A program made the position numbers and the translations under genes. A stretch of 64,000 bases of DNA from Paenibacillus sp. FSL R7-0337 (GTDB lineage Bacteria; Bacillota; Bacilli; Paenibacillales; Paenibacillaceae), in NCBI RefSeq assembly GCF_037969875.1, contig NZ_CP150218.1, positions 3,596,001 to 3,660,000 of the forward strand, in the 5' to 3' direction. Below, in pieces: positions 24,040 through 32,099 of the stretch. The stretch's first letter is position 1, and every line of letters starts with the position of its first letter. The notes under the pieces are model-generated. The model made no database searches, was not told the DNA's origin, and was given only the letters and a program-made list of their open reading frames with translations.

Positions 24040-25387
24040 CCCGCACCTCTCTTATTAAGATTTTGTATTGCATCTGCTCATCTTCTCCAGCAATATGCCT
24101 ATTCTGCTCGAATAAGTCAACACATTTGAAGATGAAGCTCTCATTGTTAAGCTTAGCAGATGATTCCAAAGCTTCTAGGATATATCTTATTCCTTCACTG
24201 CGCTTATTCCGCAAACAATAGACTCCCAATTCTACAAGAAATCTGGTATGCTGATCCGCTTTAATCTGCTGATTGTACACTCCGAACTCAGTGAGATGTA
24301 TCCTATAGGGCATGTAACTAGAGAAACGTTCTAAAATAGAATCCACATTCCAATTGTACAGGTTTGCAGATTTGACGATATAGAATAAGGCTACGAAAAT
24401 CTCCCCTTGTTGCGTGGAAATATAATTAACGTAATCAGCTAACACCTCTATTTGTCCATCGAGTAAGCGATACAGATAAGTATTAGCCTTGCCCCATTCC
24501 TGAAACTGCGCTACAGTCCTCTTCGCTTCCTCACTTACTTCATGTATCCAATTCACGTCCAAATATAGAGGCACAAGGTCAAGAGCCGCTTTGTAATCCC
24601 CACATTCTCCGTATGCATTTGAACGCATTAGATGGGCATACAATATATAGAAGCAAAGAGGTCTTTCTCCGCTTTTCACTGCGTCTTTATTTCTCGAATG
24701 ACAATAAAGATCATACCGGATTGTAGCAATCCGTAGCAGCTCAAGAGCAAGCTCATTTACTTTACTCCATAATTGCAATGAGAAGTAGACATCCATTAAA
24801 TTCCTCAACGCATCCAACTGATCCGCCTCATCCAAGCGCGGGATGTAGCTCTCGAACAGGGTAGCTGCGCGCAGGTTCGTGCTCTGGTCATCACCCAGGG
24901 CAATCAGGAACAGGCGGTATTGGCAAGTGGCCAGGCGTTCGGAATACTGGTATTTCTCGCTGGCGCTTACATTCTCATAGAGCAGTGCCGCCGCTGGCCA
25001 GTGGCCCTGTTGGAACAAGCCTTCCGCTACTTCATACAGCATGGGAACATAGGTCAGATTATCCAGCAGGTTCTCCACCAGAAGCCCGATACAATCCGTT
25101 CGCCCCAGTTCCGCACACTTCACAATGAACGGGCGAAGCCGCCGCCAGGTCGGTGCCGAATAATAGAAGCATTCTTCCACGTACAAGCTGTAAAAAAAAT
25201 CCTCGCCAAGCCCCATTCCTGCAGTGATTGACTCCAGATGGCTCATGGCAATGGGCTGATGGCCATTAATAATCCGGCTCAGTGTCCCGGAATTAATACC
25301 GGAGCTTATGGCGAACTGATTAATGGACAGCCCATGCTGGGTTAGATAATCTGCAAGCTGGTCTCGAATCATGACTGCAGGCTTCAA
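23996..25387 (-). CDS. HTH-TPR peptide-pheromone receptor/regulator (AloR-like), second paralogue
   Basis: A 463-aa regulator. The N-terminal XRE helix-turn-helix (LSINQFAISSGINSGTLSRI) is followed by about 400 residues of TPR-like helical pairs (LLYENVSASEKYQYSERLA; YGECGDYKAALDLVPLYL), the RRNPP receptor plan. TTG 25387 is preferred: GGGAGGTGG lies 7 nt upstream and the resulting N-terminus matches the paralogue. Its 3' end overlaps the 46-aa secreted peptide gene, so this is the cognate receptor candidate. Peptide reimport through an oligopeptide permease and modulation of DNA binding would be the expected mechanism; targets are unknown. The neighbouring bacteriocin-like operon and Spo0E-like gene are reasonable candidates. 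Confidence 0.8.
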   Translation of the reverse strand: MKPAVMIRDQLADYLTQHGLSINQFAISSGINSGTLSRIINGHQPIAMSHLESITAGMGLGEDFFYSLYVEECFYYSAPTWRRLRPFIVKCAELGRTDCIGLLVENLLDNLTYVPMLYEVAEGLFQQGHWPAAALLYENVSASEKYQYSERLATCQYRLFLIALGDDQSTNLRAATLFESYIPRLDEADQLDALRNLMDVYFSLQLWSKVNELALELLRIATIRYDLYCHSRNKDAVKSGERPLCFYILYAHLMRSNAYGECGDYKAALDLVPLYLDVNWIHEVSEEAKRTVAQFQEWGKANTYLYRLLDGQIEVLADYVNYISTQQGEIFVALFYIVKSANLYNWNVDSILERFSSYMPYRIHLTEFGVYNQQIKADQHTRFLVELGVYCLRNKRSEGIRYILEALESSAKLNNESFIFKCVDLFEQNRHIAGEDEQMQYKILIREVRDASEKKTPIIASLV

Positions 25388-25567
25388 AGCAACACCACCT
25401 CCCACATTCCATAATTTAGAACTTTATGTTTATATCTGTATGTTAGAGGATGGGATTTCAACCGTCAATAGAATAGAGTCAAATAAAACAACTATATCGC
25501 GAAAGTGTGAAGAATTCGAAACAGTTTGGCAACGGGCTGGCCGAACCTTACGATAAGGGGAGAGTTT

Positions 25568-25948
25568 ATGAGAAAAATAAGCATCATTTCAATTTCAATG
25601 ATAATATTACTTGTTTTCATATATGTCTTAGTCAGACCAAATCCTGAGATTGTTAGCGTCAGTCTTATTTCCGAAACAGCGGAAATTACTTACACTGATA
25701 ACGATAGTATTCGAATATTCAGCGATGCTATAAGAACTGTGAAAAAAGTACGCGGGGCTGTTGATGTGGGTCCCCCCACATATCGAATGAATGTTACTTA
25801 CGCGGATAGCGAAGTTGTGAAATTCAGCCTTTATTTAGATTTTAAATCCAAAAGTGGATTCTTGATTAAAGATAGTAATAGCGAAAAAATGTTGAAATTA
25901 AAAGATCGCAGTTCTAAAGAATTAACAGATCTATTGAGTAAAGACTAA
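25568..25948 (+). CDS. Hypothetical membrane-anchored protein
   Basis: A 126-aa protein with one N-terminal hydrophobic helix (ISIISISMIILLVFIYVLV) and a soluble region of alternating polar and hydrophobic residues (about 30-126) consistent with a small beta-rich extracytoplasmic domain. GGGGAG lies 7 nt before ATG 25568. AT-rich codon use unlike its GC-richer neighbours suggests it belongs to the accessory region. It vaguely resembles YhfM-type anchored domains, but I cannot assign it. Confidence 0.6.
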   Translation: MRKISIISISMIILLVFIYVLVRPNPEIVSVSLISETAEITYTDNDSIRIFSDAIRTVKKVRGAVDVGPPTYRMNVTYADSEVVKFSLYLDFKSKSGFLIKDSNSEKMLKLKDRSSKELTDLLSKD

Positions 25949-25963
25949 TTTAAGAGAAATCAC

Positions 25964-26581
25964 TTAGCCATACAACAGGCCCCACAACTGGACTCCCATG
26001 TAGACGGCGATCGCCCAGATCAGCAGGGCGGAAACAGTATTCAGCCCCTTCATGACCTTGCCAGAAGCAGCCAGCCTGCCGAGCTGGCGGCCCACTGCAG
26101 CAAGACCGAGGAACCAGAGCCAGGAGACGGCCACTGTCGCCGCCGCGAAGGTCCAGCGCACCGCCCCTTCGTATTGCAGCGAGCTGGTCCCGATCACGCC
26201 CACCGTATCCAGAAGGGCATGTGGGTTCAATAGGGATACTGACAGCGCATAGAGGATCTGCCCCTTCGGTGAGAGTCGGCCCGACTCATCCTTCGCCGGA
26301 GCGGAGCGCCAGATTCTCCAGCCCATGAAGGCGAGAAACAGAATGCCCGCGCCATGTATAACAGGTGTGACCCAGCGCAGCGATAAAATGACCAAGGAGA
26401 CTCCGCCGACTGCGGCAGCGATAAGCAGTGTGTCGCATACCGCTGCCGTCAGTACAACAGGCAGCACACTGCGGAATCTGGCATGCTGCGCCCCTTGATT
26501 GAAGACGAATATATTCTGCACGCCCAGCGGCAGAATCAGCCCGAAGGCCAGGATCATTCCATGTAGAATGGCCTGTACCAT
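25964..26581 (-). CDS. LysE/ArgO-family amino-acid exporter
   Basis: A 205-aa protein with six hydrophobic segments. It begins FGLILPLGVQNIFVFNQGAQ, the N-terminal signature of the LysE/ArgO family, and contains SLLNPHALLDTVGVIG, the conserved mid-protein N-P-x-A-x-x-D block. It exports basic amino acids or their analogues. ATG 26581 has a GAGGGGG site, and an upstream in-frame start lacks one. On the far side of the IS110 element lies a MocR-type regulator on the opposite strand; MocR-LysE divergent pairs are common, so these two were probably adjacent before the insertion. Confidence 0.85.
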   Translation of the reverse strand: MVQAILHGMILAFGLILPLGVQNIFVFNQGAQHARFRSVLPVVLTAAVCDTLLIAAAVGGVSLVILSLRWVTPVIHGAGILFLAFMGWRIWRSAPAKDESGRLSPKGQILYALSVSLLNPHALLDTVGVIGTSSLQYEGAVRWTFAAATVAVSWLWFLGLAAVGRQLGRLAASGKVMKGLNTVSALLIWAIAVYMGVQLWGLLYG

Positions 26582-26974
26582 TTCTTTTCCCCCTCTTATC
26601 TTCCTTCTAGTGCTTCCAGGGTAAACCAGCTTCACAGGCTTCCTCCAGCTAAGCCTACTGATCGTACTCTGCTATAACAGCTGTCGTAACCATCCAAGTT
26701 CTTCGACATATACCAACCAAGATGAATGAAAGGGGAGGAATCATGGTAGACTGGAAGAAAGAAGGAACGAGAACGAGAGAACGAAATGAGGGATAATGTT
26801 AGTCAGTAGCGGCTGTGAGGGGGGACAACCGTTCGGTAGCCTGCCCTCGCAGTGGATAATGTGTTCGGTTTAATACGAAAATAAAAATATCGGAAAATGC
26901 GCCGCAGACTGGGTTTTTGACAAAAAAAGACCCACCGCCCCAAAAAACGTTTCGTTTTTTTGAAAAAGGGAAGA
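26582..26974. other. Gene-free interval between lysE and the IS110 transposase
   Basis: No convincing gene. It contains a purine-rich stretch (26740-26790), a G-rich segment, and near 26920-26965 small A/T-rich hairpins (AAAAAACGtttCGTTTTTTT) just after the transposase stop. The right-hand end of the IS110 element must lie here but has no recognisable terminal inverted repeat, as is normal for IS110. Confidence 0.5.
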
Positions 26975-28207
26975 CTATGGGATAGGATTCAATTGAACAC
27001 TATATCCTAACTGCTGGATATATTTCACGTACCTATCTAACGTGTTTTTCTTGGACGTCTCATCGCCTAGTGAGACGTCTATTTCTTGGTATGACCTCTT
27101 CTCCCGCATCAGGGCATGGAGGATTCGAATCAGCAAATGCGCGGTGGCGACGTTTGCTTTTTTATCGCCTCGTCTCTTTCGAATTCGTCGAAAGAATTGT
27201 CCGATCCGGTTCGAGGAGCGAGAGTTTGCCCAAGCCGCCTGACACAAGGCCCCTTTCAGATGCTTGTTCCCTTGCATCGTTTTTGACTTTCTTCGCTTTC
27301 CAGCGCTTTCGTTGTTCCCTGGACACACCCCCGCCCATGAAGCAAACTGCGCATCACTCGGGAACATTTCCGCGACATGCGGCCCCACTTCGGCAAAGAT
27401 GGTCACGGCAGACGTCCGCTCAATTCCTGGAATGGAGTCAATTTGTTCAATCTTCTCCAGGTACGGTTCTGCCTTCGCCTCGATTCGAGCTTCCAGTTCC
27501 GTGATCCTTTTCTCCAAATAGACCAAGTGGTCCCAGTGGTCTCGAATCATCTCGCGGTGATGACGGCGCAACTTGCCATTAAGCGCGTCTAGCAACTGCG
27601 GGACTTTCTTTTTTAAACGGGTTTTGACCAGGCTTTTAACTGTCATTTCGTCGATGACCTCGCCGTCCATGATCTTCTGGAGCAGGCCCCGTCCCGAAAC
27701 CCCATATAAATCGGACATAAAGGTGGTTAGCTTGATGTTAGCATCCTGCAGGATTTTGTGGATGCGGTTTTTCTCCGCCGTCACCGCCTGCACCATCTTA
27801 CTCCGGTAACGGGTCAAGTCTCGCAAATCCCGGATGTCCTGTTCGGGCACCATACTGCCTTCAATGAGCCCGCAACGGTGCAATTGCGCTAACCAGCGCG
27901 CATCTTGCATGTCACTTTTTCGACCCGGCGTATTCTTTACCCGCTGGGCGTTGGCCAAGACCAGATCACAACTGCCCTCTAAGATGTTCCATACCGGTTT
28001 CCATAACACGCCCGTGCTCTCCATCACCACCTCCCGGCAGCCGTGTTCACTCAGCCAATCTTGCAGGCCTAGCAATTCTTTGGTTGTCGTCCCAAAGGTT
28101 TTCAGGTGACATTGTGGTTTCTGTTCGATCGGTCCTTTCAACACGCAGGCCACAACGGTTTCCTGGTGCACGTCCAGACCGGCGCAACACATACGTACAG
28201 CATCCAT
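26975..28207 (-). CDS. IS110-family transposase (DEDD recombinase)
   Basis: A 410-aa protein, apparently intact. The N-terminal RuvC-like domain has D in CAGLDVHQ, E in VVMESTGVLW and the D-x-x-D pair in GRKSDMQDARWLA, giving the DEDD tetrad. A coiled-coil region at about 225-265 links to the C-terminal Tnp20 domain with SIPGIERTSAVTIFAEVGP and GNNESAGKRRKSK, which should contain the catalytic serine. ATG 28207 was chosen since GGAGG lies 9 nt upstream, whereas the in-frame ATG 28216 abuts that site. IS110 enzymes recombine DNA guided by a structured RNA encoded in the element. Confidence 0.93.
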   Translation of the reverse strand: MDAVRMCCAGLDVHQETVVACVLKGPIEQKPQCHLKTFGTTTKELLGLQDWLSEHGCREVVMESTGVLWKPVWNILEGSCDLVLANAQRVKNTPGRKSDMQDARWLAQLHRCGLIEGSMVPEQDIRDLRDLTRYRSKMVQAVTAEKNRIHKILQDANIKLTTFMSDLYGVSGRGLLQKIMDGEVIDEMTVKSLVKTRLKKKVPQLLDALNGKLRRHHREMIRDHWDHLVYLEKRITELEARIEAKAEPYLEKIEQIDSIPGIERTSAVTIFAEVGPHVAEMFPSDAQFASWAGVCPGNNESAGKRRKSKTMQGNKHLKGALCQAAWANSRSSNRIGQFFRRIRKRRGDKKANVATAHLLIRILHALMREKRSYQEIDVSLGDETSKKNTLDRYVKYIQQLGYSVQLNPIP

Positions 28208-28440
28208 TCCAACCATCCTCCATCGTCAGTTTACAAATCATGCGCTCGAGTGAGTGTAATTTAATACACGTACTTTTGGGGCTACAATAGGCGATGCTCG
28301 AAAAGCGCAATAGAACGGTTTTTCGCACGGGGTGTATCCCAGTAACCGTTTCCGCCCTTTGATTTGTATATGTAGTGTTGACGACTACAGCCTCATTTAG
28401 AATGGATGCGACGGATGCCACCCGCTTATTTTCATTCCTG
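28208..28440 (-). ncRNA. Candidate IS110 bridge RNA region
   Basis: About 230 bp between the transposase start and the flanking MocR region has no gene. It is part of the element, and several short inverted pairs are seen (for example GTAGTcGTCaacACTAC on the minus strand at about 28372-28388). In IS110-group elements this left-end segment encodes the bridge RNA. I infer location only; no fold was computed. Confidence 0.35.
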
Positions 28441-28566
28441 GGGGTGACAAGGCCTCTGTCTTGTCATGCCTGTTTTTCGCATACATTAGAGCCGATTACT
28501 TGCGCAGAGAGCAGTATGTTCGGTTTTTCCCTTTTGCACAATAATTCGTCCGGAAGGAGCCTGCTC

Positions 28567-30192
28567 TTGACACATGCACAAAGGCCCAACCATACAACAA
28601 TAGACATAAGCACGCCCGGCCCATCCGTACATACGGAGGATTCTCGGCCCGCAGCTACTGGATCACAGCAAGCTGGTGCCCGCTCCGGCCTGCCGGACAC
28701 CTGGAAGCCGGACCCGGCTTCTCCGCTGCCGCTTCACGGCCAGATCTCAGCTCACTTCCTGGCCAAGATCAGCACCGGGGCCTGGCCTCCCGGGATGCGT
28801 CTGGCCCCGCAGCGGGAGCTCAGCCGCCAGCTCGGAGTGAACCGCAGTACGGTGGTCACCGCACTGGGCCAGCTGACCGCGCTGGGCCTGATCGAAGGCA
28901 GGCGCGGCGGCGGAACGATAGTTACAGGCGTGCGTTCAACGCTCCCGGCTTCCGGTGGTTCCGCCGGACAGTCCGGAGAAGCCGGGGAAGCGGAGCCCTC
29001 TGAGCGGCAACGCTCAGGCAACTGGAACGATTATGTGGAGGAGGGAATTCATTACCCCAACCTGCCCACCATTCAGGACATTAACCGGCTCGAATATAAG
29101 CCGGGCCTGATCCGCCTTGGCACGGGTGAGCCAGCGCCCGGGCTGCTGCCTGGAGCAGCGATGAATGAGGTGCTGGCCGGACTGGCGCAGCGGATTCTTC
29201 CTCCGCTCTCCTATGAAGAGCCGCTCGGTAATCCGGCGCTGCGGACAGCGGTCAGCCGGTTACTGGCCCGGAGCGGCATTACCGCTGGACCGGACTCCAT
29301 TCTGATTACCTCTGGCGCACTCCAGGGGCTTCAGCTCATTGCCCTCGGGCTGCTGCCGCGCGGTACGTCTATTCTGCTGGAGAAGCCGTCTTATCTGTAT
29401 TCGATTCATGCCTTTCAGTCTGCGGGTGTGAAATTCAGCGGCCTGCCTATGGATGAGCGTGGTCTGATCCCGGACCAGCTTGCAGCCGAGGCGGTCCGCA
29501 GTAAGGCCGCGATGCTCTACAGTATCCCTTCTTTTCACAATCCAACCGGAATCCTGATGGATGCCGGACGCCGCCGGGAGCTGATGGAGGTCACAGGCAG
29601 ACTCGGGCTGCCCATCCTGGAGGATGGGGCCTACCAGGAATTATGGCTGGACGTCCCCCCTCCGCCGCCGCTGAAGGCACTGGATTATGAGGGGCGGCTC
29701 CTGCATCTGGGCACCCTGTCCAAGGCTGTCAGCCCCGGGCTGCGCATTGGCTGGATTGCCGGACCGGAGCCGGTCGTCCGGCGGCTGGCCGACATCAAGA
29801 TGCAGAGCGATTACGGCGCAAGCTCCCTGTCTCAGCTGGCGGCCGCAAGCTGGCTTACGGGCGGCTATCATGAAGAGCACCTGCAGGTACTGCGCAGCAG
29901 ACTCCGCGCGCGCCGCAGCCATATGCTTGAGCTGCTGCAGCTCCATTGCACCGGACTGGCAACCTGGAATGTTCCGTCAGGAGGCTTCTATATCTGGCTG
30001 TCTCTCCACCAGGCGGTCCCTCCGCGCAAGCTGTTCACCGCAGCGCTGCGCGCCGGACTGCTGCTGAATACAGGCGATCTGTATGACCGCAGCGACGTCC
30101 GGCATCTCAGACTGTCCTATGCTTATGCCTCGGCGGCTGAACTAGAGCAGGGCATCCCCCTGCTGGCTGAGTTAATCCGGCAGGGACTTTGA
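28567..30192 (+). CDS. MocR/PdxR-family regulator (GntR HTH + aminotransferase domain)
   Basis: A 541-aa regulator. Residues about 55-120 form a GntR winged helix (LHGQISAHFLAKISTGAWPPG; QRELSRQLGVNRSTVVTAL). Residues 170-540 are a PLP-dependent class-I aminotransferase-like domain (NPTGILMDAGRR; the PLP-lysine region HLGTLSKAVSPGLRIGW). TTG 28567 was chosen, with AAGGAG 7 nt upstream; the frame is open further but without a site. MocR proteins regulate PLP metabolism, GABA use or amino-acid exporters. The LysE exporter beyond the IS110 is the likely original divergent target. A Pro/Ser-rich N-terminal extension of some 50 residues precedes the HTH. Confidence 0.85.
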   Translation: MTHAQRPNHTTIDISTPGPSVHTEDSRPAATGSQQAGARSGLPDTWKPDPASPLPLHGQISAHFLAKISTGAWPPGMRLAPQRELSRQLGVNRSTVVTALGQLTALGLIEGRRGGGTIVTGVRSTLPASGGSAGQSGEAGEAEPSERQRSGNWNDYVEEGIHYPNLPTIQDINRLEYKPGLIRLGTGEPAPGLLPGAAMNEVLAGLAQRILPPLSYEEPLGNPALRTAVSRLLARSGITAGPDSILITSGALQGLQLIALGLLPRGTSILLEKPSYLYSIHAFQSAGVKFSGLPMDERGLIPDQLAAEAVRSKAAMLYSIPSFHNPTGILMDAGRRRELMEVTGRLGLPILEDGAYQELWLDVPPPPPLKALDYEGRLLHLGTLSKAVSPGLRIGWIAGPEPVVRRLADIKMQSDYGASSLSQLAAASWLTGGYHEEHLQVLRSRLRARRSHMLELLQLHCTGLATWNVPSGGFYIWLSLHQAVPPRKLFTAALRAGLLLNTGDLYDRSDVRHLRLSYAYASAAELEQGIPLLAELIRQGL

Positions 30193-30236
30193 TTGCAGAC
30201 AGCACACACACGGATTCTAACGATACGGTGCGCAAA

Positions 30237-30284
30237 TAGCCCCTAACCCTGACAACATCATTTGTGTGTCATGGTTAGGGGCTA
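30237..30284. terminator. Bidirectional terminator
   Basis: TAGCCCCTAACC and GGTTAGGGGCTA form a perfect 12-bp outer stem, extended inside by TGAC/GTCA. It separates the MocR gene (+) from the convergent histidine kinase (-). Confidence 0.85.
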
Positions 30285-30357
30285 CACTGTTTGTACTCCT
30301 AGCCGTTGAAAGCCCGAACTGGGTTGCCGGGGCGGACCCTCCGCATCAACGGCAGGT

Positions 30358-31425
30358 TCATCTGCTCTGCTGCGGCAGACGCACGATGAAGGCCGTCCCC
30401 TCTCCGGGACGGCTCGTTACGTGTACGCTGCCTTCGTGGAGCTCTACGATCTTCTTCACGAGCGGGAGGCCCAGCCCGCTTCCGCTTCCGCTGCTGACGC
30501 TTCTGGACTTATCCGCCTTATAGAAGCGTTCGAAGATCCGCTCCACCTCCTCTTCGGTCATACCGATCCCGCTGTCCCTAACCTCCACCTCCACCCACTC
30601 CCCCATGCTGCGCACGATGACGGTGATGCGTCCGCCCTGCGGAGTGAACTTGATACTGTTATGCAGCAGGTTGGTCCATACCTGGCTCAGCAGATCCTGT
30701 ACCGCGCTCACGGTGGTCTCCTGAAGCTCGGCCTCCACTTCAATCTCCTTGCCCAGCCACTGCGGCTCTGCGGCCAGGATCATCGCCTGCACTTGCTTAT
30801 CCAGCCTATAAGGCTTGCGCTCGAACGGGAAGCTCTCCGCCTCCAGCACGGACAGCTTCAGCAGATTGTCGCTCAGGCCGGACAGACGGCGGCTCTCCGC
30901 TTCAATAATATCCAGGTAATGCTTGCGGATGTCCGGACTGAGGTTCTCCTCTTGCAGCGCGGCAGCGAACCCGCGGATCGAGGTCAGTGGCGACTGGATC
31001 TCATGGGAGACGCTTGCGATGAAGTCCTGCCGCATCAGCTCCATCCGGCTCAGCTCGCTCGCCATTTCATTAATTCCTTCCACAATCCCTCCGAACTGCC
31101 GGTACTGGCCGCTGTTCTCCAGTTCAATCTTGAAATCGCCCTGCGAGATCTGCCGCATGGCCGTAAGGATCGGCCTATAGAAATTCTGATCCTTGCCGCG
31201 TGTAGCGAAGGCAATAATCGCCCCGCTGACGAAAAAGATGATAATCTGCATAGCCATAACAAACAGGTGATACCCGTATTCAGAGAAGGACCAGCCGAAA
31301 TGACGGACCAGCAGTCTTGATCCGAAATAGCTCCCGTTCCAGGAGATATAGAGCATAATCAACATTCCGGCTATAGGTCCAACTATACCGATTTTCTCCC
31401 ATATCTTCATGATTCTACGCTTCAT
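30358..31425 (-). CDS. Two-component sensor histidine kinase
   Basis: A 355-aa membrane kinase. Two transmembrane helices (about 12-28 and 55-75) flank a short extracytoplasmic loop of about 25 residues, typical of kinases that sense in the membrane. A HAMP-like linker leads to HisKA with H141 in ASVSHEIQSPL, then HATPase_c with N-box LLHNSIKFTP, G1 DSGIGM, F-box ERFYKADKS and G2 GSGLGLPLVKKI. All catalytic boxes are intact. It starts 2 nt after the response regulator stop, in one operon with a BmrA-like exporter upstream. It probably senses envelope or drug stress; the ligand is unknown. Confidence 0.9.
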   Translation of the reverse strand: MKRRIMKIWEKIGIVGPIAGMLIMLYISWNGSYFGSRLLVRHFGWSFSEYGYHLFVMAMQIIIFFVSGAIIAFATRGKDQNFYRPILTAMRQISQGDFKIELENSGQYRQFGGIVEGINEMASELSRMELMRQDFIASVSHEIQSPLTSIRGFAAALQEENLSPDIRKHYLDIIEAESRRLSGLSDNLLKLSVLEAESFPFERKPYRLDKQVQAMILAAEPQWLGKEIEVEAELQETTVSAVQDLLSQVWTNLLHNSIKFTPQGGRITVIVRSMGEWVEVEVRDSGIGMTEEEVERIFERFYKADKSRSVSSGSGSGLGLPLVKKIVELHEGSVHVTSRPGEGTAFIVRLPQQSR

Positions 31426-31427
31426 GC

Positions 31428-32099
31428 CTATCCCTCCAGCCGGTAGCCAAGCCCCCGGATCGTACGAATGGAGAATCCGAATCGCTCCTGCGGGAACCGC
31501 TCGCGCAGACGGCCCACATGTACATCCAGCGTCCGCTCATTGCCTTCATAATCATAGCCCCAAATCTCTTCAATGAGCCGGTCGCGGGTCAGCGTCTGCC
31601 CCCGGTAACTGGCCAGCTTGAAGAGCAGCTCGAATTCCTTCAGCGGCAGCGTGAACTCGCCATGCTCGGACAGCACTTCGTAGGTTGTGCGGTTCATCCG
31701 CAGACTGCCTACGGTAACACTCTGGGCGGCGGAAATCTGGTAACGCTTCAGCAGTGCCTTGACCCTGGCGATCAGCACCGGCGGCTCGAACGGCTTGACC
31801 AGATAGTCGTCTGTGCCCAGCTCGAAGCCTTTGACAATCTGCGAGGTCTCCCCTTTGGCCGTCAGCATTAGTATCGGAAAATCATACTGCTTACGCAGCT
31901 CCCGGCACAGCTCCCAGCCGTCCATATTCGGCATCATGATATCAATGATGGCCATATCCGCCGTGCTCTCTTCGAGCAGCCGCAGCGCCTCTAGTCCGTC
32001 AGAAGCGCTCAGCACCTCGGCCATCCCTTCAGCTCTCAGGAACACTCCCACCAATTCGCGGATATGCGGATCGTCGTCCACTACCAGTATTTTGACCAT
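31428..32099 (-). CDS. OmpR-family response regulator
   Basis: A 223-aa regulator. The receiver domain has the acidic pocket VVDDD (about 6-10), phospho-acceptor D53 in IIDIMMPNMDG, and the conserved T and K (LTAKG, LVKPF). A winged-helix DNA-binding domain occupies about 130-222 (FELLFKLASYRGQTLTRDRL; TLDVHVGRLRERF). Its first 71 bp lie inside the 3' end of the ABC exporter gene, whose tail contains the GAGGAGGG ribosome site, so translation is coupled. It partners the adjacent kinase. Confidence 0.92.
   Translation of the reverse strand: MVKILVVDDDPHIRELVGVFLRAEGMAEVLSASDGLEALRLLEESTADMAIIDIMMPNMDGWELCRELRKQYDFPILMLTAKGETSQIVKGFELGTDDYLVKPFEPPVLIARVKALLKRYQISAAQSVTVGSLRMNRTTYEVLSEHGEFTLPLKEFELLFKLASYRGQTLTRDRLIEEIWGYDYEGNERTLDVHVGRLRERFPQERFGFSIRTIRGLGYRLEG

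Larger units (their letters stand above)
26860..28440 (-). mobile_element. IS110-family insertion sequence (approximate limits)
   Basis: Defined by the DEDD transposase at 26975-28207 plus non-coding flanks. No terminal inverted repeats or target duplication are visible, as expected for the family, so limits are estimates. Insertion appears to have separated lysE from a MocR regulator. The flank upstream of the transposase (28208-28440) is the expected place of a bridge RNA. Confidence 0.7.
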
